Of a stretch of 64,000 bases of DNA, positions 1-10,600 are shown piece by piece. The notes below the pieces were generated by a model that ran no database searches, was not told the origin of the DNA, and worked only from the letters and a program-made list of their open reading frames with translations. A program made the translations under genes and the position numbers. The DNA comes from Desulfovibrio sp. UCD-KL4C (lineage in GTDB: Bacteria; Desulfobacterota; Desulfovibrionia; Desulfovibrionales; Desulfovibrionaceae): assembly GCF_006210265.1 (NCBI RefSeq), contig NZ_VCNC01000003.1:496001-560000 (forward strand), in the 5' to 3' direction. Numbering within the stretch: position 1 is the first letter of the stretch; every line of letters starts with the position of its first letter.

Positions 1-111
1 AACTTGTTGGACGAAAAATATTCAACAAGAGCGTTTGATATGGGTGGTGAATGGTACGCACGTGCCGGTGATCCATTGACCGTAGGAACAACACTTACTT
101 GTAAATTCTAA
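1..111 (+). CDS. TonB-dependent outer-membrane receptor, C-terminal end only
   Basis: Only the last 36 codons are in the window, ending in TAA at 109-111. The peptide starts NLLDEKYSTR and ends TVGTTLTCKF. An NLxDxxY stretch followed by a final amphipathic strand ending in Phe is the usual C-terminus of TonB-dependent siderophore receptors. The aromatic last residue is the signal for BAM-mediated insertion into the outer membrane. By position, just ahead of a thiazoline metallophore synthesis locus on the same strand, it is probably the cognate receptor, equivalent in role to FyuA or FptA. The plug and most of the barrel lie outside the window, so ligand class cannot be judged. Confidence 0.75.
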   Translation, partial: NLLDEKYSTRAFDMGGEWYARAGDPLTVGTTLTCKF

Positions 112-130
112 GTTCGTTATTATAGCGGTG

Positions 131-180
131 TATGGTTCTTTACTATGTGAACTTGTCTGTCTGCATAGTAAAGAACCATA
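131..180. terminator. Perfect 17-bp inverted repeat after the receptor gene
   Basis: The arms 131-147 and 164-180 are exact reverse complements, separated by 16 bases. The repeat begins 20 bases after the receptor stop codon and 34 bases before the methyltransferase start. No T-run follows the second arm, so it may be a weak terminator, an RNA-processing hairpin within a longer transcript, or an operator. Confidence 0.5.
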
Positions 181-214
181 CGTAAACATGTTAAAATAAA
201 GATGGCAGATTAAT

Positions 215-952
215 ATGCAAAAAGAAATGTATGCTGAAGCAGGTGAGTTCTATGATGTTGTATCGGATGAACAATGGCGGCTGCGCAAGGGGGCTTTTCA
301 GCAGGTTTTGTCGGGGCTGAGTGATTTTGAGGGCGCGGTTCTGGATATTGGGTCAGGAACCGGGCACGGAGTTGTTGCTGCTGCTGAGATCCTTCCCGGT
401 GCGGATATTTTTGCTGTTGAACCATCACCTACTATGCGTACAGCACTCTTATCCCGCATTATGCAGACAGGTGATCTGCGGAAAAGGGTAACGGTAGTGC
501 CATCTACTTGTGAGTCCATAGAGCTTCCCCAATCCTTGCGAGCAGTACTTTTTTTGGGGTGCATAGGGTTCATGGACGATGAGGCAAGACATAATTTTTG
601 GCCGAAACTTGCAACACGTATGTCTCCCGGTAGTTTGATTCTCTTTGATGTAATGATGATCAGCAGTCCGCAATATGTTGAAAAGATGCATCTTGCAGAA
701 ATACCTGTTGGATACAATACCTATCATGTTTGGATTGAAGGTGTTCCTGAGGGAGAACTTTTTGAAAAATGGTTGCTTACATATCAGATGATGAAAGGTG
801 ATGAGATCATTTTAGAGCGTAAAGTGGATTTTTTGTGGCGGACGCTGAGTCTTGAAGATGTCGCACGGGAGGCGGAGCCGCATGGTTTTTCCTTTGAGCC
901 TTTAACTGAGACTCTTATTCCTTCGGGAGTGTTGCGAAAAATAGCTTCCTGA
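215..952 (+). CDS. Class I SAM-dependent methyltransferase of the metallophore locus
   Basis: A 245-aa soluble protein with a class I methyltransferase fold. Motif I is seen at about residues 42-51 (VLDIGSGTG), followed by an acidic strand end (AVEPS) near residue 67 that would bind the ribose of SAM. It probably methylates the metallophore or an intermediate; the substrate is unknown. Yersiniabactin HMWP1 carries methyltransferase domains within the megasynthase, so a free enzyme may replace such a domain here. The ATG has only a weak upstream purine stretch. The stop codon overlaps the next start in TGATG, so the two genes are translationally coupled. Confidence 0.75.
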   Translation: MQKEMYAEAGEFYDVVSDEQWRLRKGAFQQVLSGLSDFEGAVLDIGSGTGHGVVAAAEILPGADIFAVEPSPTMRTALLSRIMQTGDLRKRVTVVPSTCESIELPQSLRAVLFLGCIGFMDDEARHNFWPKLATRMSPGSLILFDVMMISSPQYVEKMHLAEIPVGYNTYHVWIEGVPEGELFEKWLLTYQMMKGDEIILERKVDFLWRTLSLEDVAREAEPHGFSFEPLTETLIPSGVLRKIAS

Positions 953-1644
953 TGAGGTCCACAGGCATAAGGCAGTTTCGGTTTTATCCAGTAGGTAATG
1001 CATGTATTGATATTTTATTTTTTCGGCTCAAAGATGATTTGAAAAAACATGAATTATCTTCGTTTTTTCAGTCTCTTGACGCTACAGAACAGCATGAGGC
1101 CTCGCTCAGAAAAGGGAAGATTAGAAACCGTTACATTCAATCTCATGGATTGCTCAGGCAGATACTGGGCCGGAGCCTTCAAAAGTCTCCGGAAGAGATT
1201 GCTTATGTTCGAAACAGCTACGGTAAACCTGCACTGAAAGAGGGCGAAGTTTTATTTAATATGTCACATTCGGAAAATCTCACTATGATAGGTCTTTCCG
1301 ATAGACTGAGTATAGGGATAGATGTCCAGCGGCATATTCCCATTGATAATATTGAAGCAATAGCTGATGAAATTTTTTCTAATGATGAAAGATTGTTATT
1401 GAAAAGTTTCCCCGCGGAACTGCGTAATGATGAGTTTTTTAATATTTGGGTTCGAAAAGAAGCTTTGCTGAAATGCCTAGGAGTCGGGTTGGCAAGTAAT
1501 CCCCAGTCGTTGGGTGTTCTCCCTCAGGGGGGAAGGTTTGCCGTTGCTATGACTACTAACCATGTGAGGCTTCCCTATAGAATCTACTACGGTGTTGTTA
1601 GAGGTTTTTTTTCATGGAGCGTTGTTTTTACTTCGTATCAATAG
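952..1644 (+). CDS. Sfp-type 4'-phosphopantetheinyl transferase
   Basis: A 230-aa enzyme that transfers phosphopantetheine from coenzyme A to the active Ser of carrier domains, activating the two megasynthases downstream. The family signature is present: IGIDVQ with Asp124 as a Mg ligand, and FNIWVRKEALLK with Trp166, Lys169, Glu170 and Lys174. Its role matches YbtD of the yersiniabactin system. It starts inside the stop of the methyltransferase gene and ends 30 bp before the PKS/NRPS start, so it lies in the biosynthetic operon. The family is clear; that it serves this cluster is inferred from position. Confidence 0.9.
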   Translation: MRSTGIRQFRFYPVGNACIDILFFRLKDDLKKHELSSFFQSLDATEQHEASLRKGKIRNRYIQSHGLLRQILGRSLQKSPEEIAYVRNSYGKPALKEGEVLFNMSHSENLTMIGLSDRLSIGIDVQRHIPIDNIEAIADEIFSNDERLLLKSFPAELRNDEFFNIWVRKEALLKCLGVGLASNPQSLGVLPQGGRFAVAMTTNHVRLPYRIYYGVVRGFFSWSVVFTSYQ

Positions 1645-1674
1645 CGTTTTGTAGGAAAACTTTAGGAGCTTACA

Positions 1675-4600
1675 GTGATAAAGTACGATAATGTTTTGAA
1701 GAGTATTTTAAAAAAGATGGATGTTGGCGGTGATTCCGAACATCCATACGGTGCTGAAACTTCTTTTCTCTCGAAAGGGTTTTCTTCTTTAAAATTAGTG
1801 AAACTGTTGAATGAGGTGAAGCAGGAAACACAGTTGTCGTTTAAAGTCGTTGAAGCTTTTTCCTGCACAACACCAGCTCATTTGGCAGAGTGGATTTGCT
1901 ATCAAGTTAATGATAATGAAAGCCGCTTTCATTGTCATGATAAAAAGGTTTCGGCTCACAGTACTGCGAATAAAGATGTTGCCATTATTGGGGCGAGTTG
2001 TCGGTTCCCAGGGCTCTACGAAGGGGATGGACTGGAGTCTTTCTGGCAGACACTGCAGCAAGGGGTCGACCCTATTACTTCAGTTCCGACAGAACGATGG
2101 GACGTTGATTGGGAAATAAGTAATGGTAACTCCATATTTGGTGGATTCATTAATGACATAGATTGTTTTGATGCTTCATTTTTTCAGATTTCGCCACGCG
2201 AAGCAGCGACAATGGACCCACAGCAACGTGTTGCTTTGGAGCTTTGCTATCATGCTTTGGAGAATGCTGGAATTTCATCTGAACGAATTAGCCGTTCATT
2301 AACAGGTGTATTCTGGGGTGTTGGAGATTCTGAATATGGTCGGTTATTGCTTGAAACCGGCGAATCTCAGAATTTGTATTCTTTTACAGGCTCTTCTCCA
2401 TCATTGATTCCCGGCAGAATTGCTTATCATTTTGATATTCATGGGCCTTGTTTGGGCGTTGATACAGCCAGCTCTGGAGCTCTCCATGCCGTACATCTTG
2501 CGGTACAGGGATTACGTTGTGGTACATGCCGTCAGGCTTTGGTTGGTAGTGTTAATTTATGTATAGCCCCTGAAAAACATCGGATGATGTCCAGTGCTGG
2601 AGTTATGGCAGCAGATGGAAGATGTAAAACGTTTGATGCATCGGCAGATGGCTATGTCCGAGGAGAGGGCGGGGGTGTTCTTGTTTTAAAAAAACTTGAT
2701 GCCGCACTTGAAGATAAAGACAATATTCTAGGGGTTATCCGCGGTACAGCTGTTACACATGATGGTCATAGTAATGGTCTGACAAGCCCCAGTGGTGGTG
2801 CTCAGGCTCTCATGCTGCATTCTGCTCTTGATGATGCAGGGCTGGCTCCTTCAGATGTTGACTACATCGAATGTCATGGTACAGGCACATTTGTCGGGGA
2901 TCCTATTGAGGTTAGTGCTATAGGTTCTGTCTTTAGTGATAGTCATATAGAAAGGAATTTAAAACTAGGGTCTGTTAAGAGCAATATCGGCCATCTGGAG
3001 CAGGCGGCAGGGATTGCAGGGATTATCAAAATTTTGCTTTCTTTTAAGCACAATTCCTTACCTGCAAATTTACATTTCAAACAAGAAAATCCATTGCTTG
3101 AACTTTCATCTATTCCGGCATGCGTGGTTTCCGAGCCTTTGCCGTGGGAGGATGGAGAGCGCAAAAGAATCGCTGGCGTTAGCGGGTTCAGCCTTGCAGG
3201 AGCTAACGCTCATGTCTTGCTTGAGGAGCCTCCGCGGCTGGTTGCAGAACAGGGCCATAATACCGGTTTGGATAAGGATTCATGGCAACTGCTTCCATTC
3301 TCAGCCAGCGCGCCCCAGACTCTGGCTACGGTTAGTGCTAATTTATTTTCTTTTTTACGTGCTGCTGATTCTGCACATGGACAATTTGAATTCACAGAAA
3401 TTTGCCAGGCAGCACAGAGCCGGAGAACTCATTTTGAATGCCGTTCTTTCGGAGTTGGGGACAGTCTTGAGTCTTTAACTGAGTCTATACAAAATGCTGA
3501 TCTTTTGCCTCGATCCGGTCATGAAATCGGCCTTCCAAAGGTAGCCTTTCTTTTTACCGGACAAGGGGCGCAACGCAGTGGCATGGGCAGGGAGTTACTG
3601 AGCAATGTTGTTTTCAAAGATGCTCTTGAGATGTGCTCTGTGTTCATGGATTCCCAGTTAGAGATTCCACTTAAGCAGTTGCTTTTCGATAAAGATGCGG
3701 GTCCCGTTCTTTTGCAGACCGCCAACGCACAACCTGCACTTTTTGCATTTGAATATGCGCTCGCACAAGTTTGGCTGTCGTGGGGCGTTAAGCCTTCTGC
3801 CTTTATCGGACATAGTTTGGGAGAGTATACTGCGGCTTGTCTTGCCGGAGTGTTCTCACTTGAAGATGCTTGTAGATTGGTCGTAGCTCGCGGGCATCTT
3901 ATGCAAAAGACTAGAGCTGGGGAAATGGCTTCGGTTTTTGCAGAGCCCGGCCAAGTCAATGAATTTTTGGATTCATCAAAAGATAGAATCAATGTGGCCG
4001 CAATCAATGGACCTAAGCACACTGTTATCAGTGGGGAAAGTCTTGGCGAAACATTGGAGCGGATGCAAAAAAATGGTTTTAATGTTCACAGTTTGGAGGT
4101 GGCGCAGGCTTTCCATTCACCGCTAATGGATCAGATTCTTGATGAATTTTCTGAAATTGCGTCCGAATTAACCTATCATGCGCCTGCTGTTCCTATCATT
4201 TCCAATTTAACCGGAATGTTGGCGGAAGGTCATGAATTTGATGCCCGTTATTGGCGAGACCATATCCGTAATACTGTGCAGTTTGCGGAAGGCGTGTGTT
4301 CGCTGAGTTCTCTTGGGTGCTCACATATGCTGGAAATCGGTCCGGCTCCTGTTTTATGCAATATGGGGCGGAGGATACTTACAGATCCAAAATTGAAATG
4401 GATTCAATCCATAAATGGTGATGAAAGTGAGTGGCAGAGCATGCTAAATAGTTTGGGGCAGCTCTATTGTGATGGATTTAATCCGGTTTGGTCCGCTGTT
4501 TCGCAGGCGGATGGCAACTCCAACATTTCACTACCTGCTTATCCGTTTGAGAGGCAGCGTTATTGGGCTATCCCCAAGCCGTCAGGTTCTAAGCAGGAGC

Positions 4601-7600
4601 AACCCGAAAGTTCTGCATCTATTTCGGATACGTTTGTAGATATTGAAGAAAAAATAGATACTGTTTCTCTTCCTCTGTACGAAGAACAAGGTTCTGGCAG
4701 CTCAAATAAGGCAGAGCAATATTTGGAGGAAATGATTAAGGAAGTTCTTTGCCTTCCGGATGATACTTCGCTGCATAAGGGGCGCTCCCTTGCTGCCTTT
4801 GGAACAGATTCAATTATGGCTATGGAACTTCTGGTCCGTATAAGGAAGGAGAAAGGTGTTAACCTACAGTTGAAGGATATAATGGGAGGGCAGGGTATCA
4901 GTCAGATAGCTGACCAAATAGAAGCTTGCAATCTTGAATTGGTTAACAATGAATCTATGGAAAAGGACTGCAAGTTCATAGATGGATTTAATGACTTTCC
5001 GACAATCAGCCATGATGCTGAAGCCCGTTATGAACCGTTTCCCTTGACATCTGTTCAGCATGCCTACTGGGTTGGGCGTAATGGCGGATTGGAACTGAGC
5101 GATGTCTCATGTTTTTTGTATGTGGAGATTGATGTTTCCGATTTGGATGTCTCCAGTCTTGAACTTTCTGTTAATGCTCTCATTGCTCGGCATGATACCT
5201 TAAGGACTATTATCCGTTCAGATGGTTTGCAGCAGGTTTTGTCGTATGTCCCGGCTTATGTTGTTGCTGTGGAGGATCTCAGCACTGTCCCACGTTCAGA
5301 GCAAAAAGACCGCTTGGATTCATTACGTAGTGAACTGTCACATCAGAACAGAGACGCCGAAAAATGGCCGCTTTTTGATGTACGTGTCACTAATACTGGG
5401 GGATTTTTCCGCGTGCATGTCGGAATAGATTTGTTGCTCGTGGATGCTTGGAGTTTCGGTATATTGTTACGGGATCTTATTGCTGAATATTCTGGAATCA
5501 ATTCCACACCGAAATCCCGGGTTGTTTTCCGTGATTATGTCATGGGTCAGCAAAATTTTTTGAATTCGGAAGCATATCAATCTGCAAAACGTTATTGGGA
5601 GTTGCAGCTTGACGACCTACCTGCCGGACCTGAGCTTCCCTTGTTGCCAACTCCGGCTAGTCCCTCGGAGACACGTTTTAAGCGTTATACCGGAGGACTT
5701 AATGTTACGCAGTGGCAGAAATTACAAGAGCGAGCCCGCGAGTACGGGATAACCCCATCGGGAGTTTTGCTCGCGGCTTTTTCCACAATCTTATCGCAGT
5801 GGAGCCAGCGGGATAGTTTCAGTCTTATGCTGACTCTTTTTAATCGTCAGCCGATACATGAAGATATCAACGAAGTTGTGGGAGATTTTACTTCATTGCT
5901 GCTCTTGCGTGTTCTGGTCGATGGTAGTCCTTTCTCCTCTTATGCAGAAGCTCTTCAGCAGCAGCTCTGGCAGGATATGGAACACAGGAACGAGTGTGCT
6001 GTTGATGTTCTTCGCATGTTAAAACAGCGGAATAGTGCCGGGAACGGGACGTATGCCCCTGTCGTTTTTACCAGCATGCTGCCGCTTACTGCAGCAGATG
6101 GAAATCTGTCACAGGCTGTTGAAAGTCTTGAGAATGCATTTGGAGATATCCATATTGCCCATTGTATTACTCAGACGCCTCAAGTTCGATTTGACCATCA
6201 GGTTTATGAGCGAAAAGGGGCTCTTTGCTTTAATTGGGATATAGCTCAGGAAGTTTTTCCCGATGGAATGATAGAAGATATGCTGGAAGTATATTCATCA
6301 TTGCTACTCCGGTTGGTTGAAGGTGACAGCGCTTGGGAAAATCCAGTGGAAAGACAACTTCCTAAGCGACAGAGAATAATCCGTGAAAAAGTCAACTCGA
6401 CTAGCAAAGAGTTTGAAGAAACAACTTTGCATGCCGGCTTTATTGAGACTGCAAAATATTCTCCGGAAAGAATTGCCATAATTCTTCCTGAAGAGAAGAA
6501 AAGTTATGGCGAAGTGTTTGCCTTGGCTTCCGGTATTGCTGGCTGGCTTAAGGAAAATGGTCTTGAGCATGGCGGCATGGTTGGTGTTATTTCGGATGGA
6601 TGGCGCAAAATCCCTTCTGTTCTCGGTATACTTATGGCGGGGGGCGTGTATCTGCCGTTGGCACCTGATGCTCCTTCCCGGCGTTCCCTTGATACATTGG
6701 AGCGGGCTGAAGCTCGACATGTTCTGGCTGATCGAGCGGTATTGGAAAGTTTTGGAGATCTTGAACAGGCATCGTTGTCGCTGGAAGACATGACTCCAGC
6801 AGAATCGTTTTCAATGGTCGACGTTTCTCCTCAGGAACCAGCCTACGTCATTTATACTTCAGGTTCTACTGGTAAGCCAAAGGGAGTACTTATTACCCAT
6901 GATGCTGCTTGCAATACCATTCTTGAAATTAATGAACGTAACAATGTGAAGAAAAATGATCGAATTCTGGGTATTTCACGTTTGAATTTTGATCTTTCTG
7001 TATACGATATCTTCGGAGCTTTTCATGCCGGAGCTTCGATCGTAGTTCCTAATCCTGAAGACAGGACAGACCCTGCTCATTGGCTTAAGCTGATGGAAGA
7101 AAACCGTATCAGCGTTTGGGATTCCGTGCCTGCACTGATGTCCATGTTGCTTGATTATACGGAATTGGCGGGAGTTGCGTTACCGGATGATTTGCGCCTC
7201 GTTCTGTTTAGTGGCGACTGGATTCCATTGGATTTGCCGAAGCGACTTTGGGATAAATTATCCCATGTAAAAGTTGTGGCTATGGGGGGAGCGACCGAAG
7301 CTTCCATATGGTCTAATGCTTATGATTTTTCCGAAATCTCTCCACTCTGGAACAGTATTCCCTATGGATTTCCTCTTGCAAACCAAGGTTTTCATGTACT
7401 GGATAGCAGGCTGGAGCACCGTCCTGAGTGGGTTCAGGGCGATTTGTATATTACCGGAAAGGGGTTGGCAGTAGGTTATTTTAAGGAAGCTGAATTAACA
7501 GAAGGGAGTTTCTTCTTTCATCCGGTGACTGGCGAAAGAATGTATAAGACTGGTGATAGAGGACGTTATCTACCGGACGGTTCTCTGGAATTCCTCGGAC

Positions 7601-10600
7601 GTCAGGACACACAGGTAAAAATCCGCGGTCACAGGATTGAACTCGGTGAAATTGAGCATTCATTATGCGATATTCCGGCTTTGAAACAAGCCGTGGCCAA
7701 GGTTGCCGGAGAAGCTCAGTCTATTGTGGCTTATGTCACGGTTGATAAAGATTCATACGGTCCGGAATTAAAGAGACATACCCTTCCTGGTGTAGAATAC
7801 CAGCAGCTTATAAATTCCATAAATGACCTTAGTCTTGAAGAATTTCGCAATGATCGTAATTTGCCTGCCTCTGATGCTGATAAATATATCAGCACTGTTA
7901 ATTCTCTTTCTCTCAACTTTATGCTTCAGGTGCTTGGTGAACTGGGAGCTTTGGATTCACTTAAAGAAGGTGTCGAGCTTTCATCTCTCATGTATAAGTG
8001 CTCCATTGCAGAAGCTTGCCACCCTGTTTTCAGGTCATGGATAAATGACTTGGAAAAGGCAGGAGCAGTAAGTCAAAGTAGCGGTTTGTATCTGTTTGAT
8101 ACTTCATGGAGTGTCCCTGATTATACATCGGAAAAGTTGCATGAAAGCTGGGAGTGCTGCGCAGAAGATGTGACCGTTTATTTGGACAGACTGCTTCCAT
8201 GGGGAGCAAAACTGCTTACTGGAAAAACCGCTCCGCTAGAGGTTTTTTTCAATGAAGAGAACCGCTTGTCTCCGGAAATATTGACTTCTTTGTTTCCGGG
8301 ATATGACAACCGTATTGCATTAGCTGCAGCGGCAATAGACAATTTGTGTGATAAAAGTGAAATACCTTTGGATATCCTTGAAGTAGGAGGACGTACTGGG
8401 CAGGCAACGGAACAGCTTTTGTCCGGTTTAACCTGTAAATCTTATTCATATGTATTGACTGACAACTCGTCCTACTTTGTAGAGAAGCAAAAAGAGAGAT
8501 TGCAGGCAGATTACAGCCAACTGGGATTTATGGTTTTTGATCCATTGCAGCCGTTATATTCGCAAGCTGTTGCCGCTCATTCCAAGGATGTGGTTATTGC
8601 TTCCAGCTATGTCCACAGAACTCCAAAGCCGGAAGAGACTCTTAAAAAGTTAAAAGAGTTGTTACGTCCAGGGGGTATTCTTATTCTGCTGGAGGAAACT
8701 GAGAATACCTTGTTGCAGGATTGTACGGTATCTTTTCTGGAAGAGGGCTTTACCAGATTTACTGACGTTCGTCAGGATACCGGACTGCCGCTTATCTCAA
8801 CTACCACTTGGTCAGCCTACCTAAAGAGTGCCGCATATTTTTATGTTTGCGATTTGAGCGGCCTCATTGATCTATTTGGACAGGCCTGTCTGATAGGTTT
8901 TGCTGAGAATGCGGTTCTGGAGCTTGATAATGATCTGGTGCTGGAGCATCTGGGCCGAACTCTTCCAGAGTATATGATGCCGCAGCATATTATTCAGTTA
9001 GAGGAATTTCCTTTAACCGTTAATGGCAAGATTAATAAAAAAGCTCTTGCTGATCCCTCGGCTGTTCTTAGCTCCCGACCTAAAAGTATTCAACCGCAGA
9101 CTGAAGAAGAACGAGTTATATTTAAGTTATGGCACGAACTTCTGCCTGAAGCACATATCTCAGTTGACGATAATTTCTTTAGTGTAGGCGGAGACTCTTT
9201 GCTTGGTGTGCGTCTTGTTGCCGGGATGCATGCCCATTTCAAAATAGATATCCCATTACGCTGGCTTTTCGAACATCCGACTATTGCAGAGCTGGCCTTA
9301 GCTGTAGTCAAGGCTGCTAAGGATCGTCCGGCTGAGTCTGCCGACCATGTTCCTTTGCAGGTTGAATATGACAAAGAAGCATTGCATGAGCCATTTCCGC
9401 TGACAGATGTCCAGTATGCCTACTGGGTAGGCAAGATGGGAATCTTTTCTTTAGGTGACGTTTCCACTCATTGTTATTTTGAAATTGAAGGAAAAGGTCT
9501 TGATGTCAAACGCCTTACTGCCTGCTGGCAGCGATTGATTGATCAGCATGTCATGATGCGTGCAGTGGTGGCTCCGGATGGTCAAACCCAGCGCATACTT
9601 GAGCAGGTTCCGCTGTTTGAACCCAAGGTCGTTTGCATACCGGAAGAAGCTTCACCTTTGACGGTGGATAAAGCCCTTTCCGAAACGCGTAACAGGTTGT
9701 CCCATCTGGTATTACCTTCCGATGTATGGCCTCTCTTTACTTTTGAAATTACTTGCTACGGCATTGATAATGTCCGCCTGCATGTAGGTTTTGAGAACAT
9801 CATGTTCGATGGCTGGAGTATGCTTCATCTTCTCAGTGAGTGGACACGTTTGTATCAGGATGATCATGCAGTTTTGGAGCCGATTGAATTTTCGTTCCGA
9901 GATTATGTGTTGATGCTTGAATCATCGCGCTCCAGACAGGATTACGCCACAGCTAAAAAGTACTGGCTGGAACGTCTGCCGCAGTTACCGGCTGCTCCTA
10001 AGTTACCCACCAAAAAAGAAGAAGAGATTGTTGCCGGAGAAGGATTTCGCCGTCGCCAGTTCACTTTGGATGCTTCAACATGGATTAATTTTCAGGCAGC
10101 CGTAAGGGAAAACGGGCTTACCCCTGCTGGTGTGTTGCTCGCAGCCTATGCAGAAGTATTGTCCTTATGGAGTCGTGATGATCGTTTTACCATCAATGTG
10201 ACCCTGTTTGACCGGCTGCAGGGACATGTCGATGTGAATCGTCTTATCGGTGATTTCACTACTTTGACATTGCTAGCTGTGGAGATGGGCGGCGTCTCAT
10301 CATTTTTTGAGCGGGCGCGTCGACTTCAGGCTCGACTTTGGGAAGACAGAGATCATGCGGCTTTCAGCGGTGTGGAAATCATGCGTGAGATAAATTCAGG
10401 TTTTGATAATTCAGAGCATAAAATAATGCCTGTTGTTTTTACCAGTGCGCTGGGCGTAGATAGCTCCGGTCCAAATCAGGGACTCACCCTGCCGGGTGAC
10501 TTTATTTATGGAATTTCTCAGACTCCGCAGGTTTGGCTGGATCATCAAGTCTATGAAATGAACGGGGAACTGCTTTTAGTCTGGGATGCCGTAGAAGGTC

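Noticed and set aside
112-214. Fur box controlling the metallophore genes
   Set aside because: No 19-bp element near the Fur consensus is seen in this gap; control may lie before the receptor gene, outside the window.
1675-1930. Aryl carrier domain for salicylate, as in HMWP2
   Set aside because: The N-terminal carrier is followed by KS-AT rather than by Cy, and no salicylate synthase or aryl-AMP ligase is in the window.
3519-4022. 167-aa open frame opposite the AT domain
   Set aside because: Antisense to well-conserved AT motifs; best explained as a by-product of codon usage.
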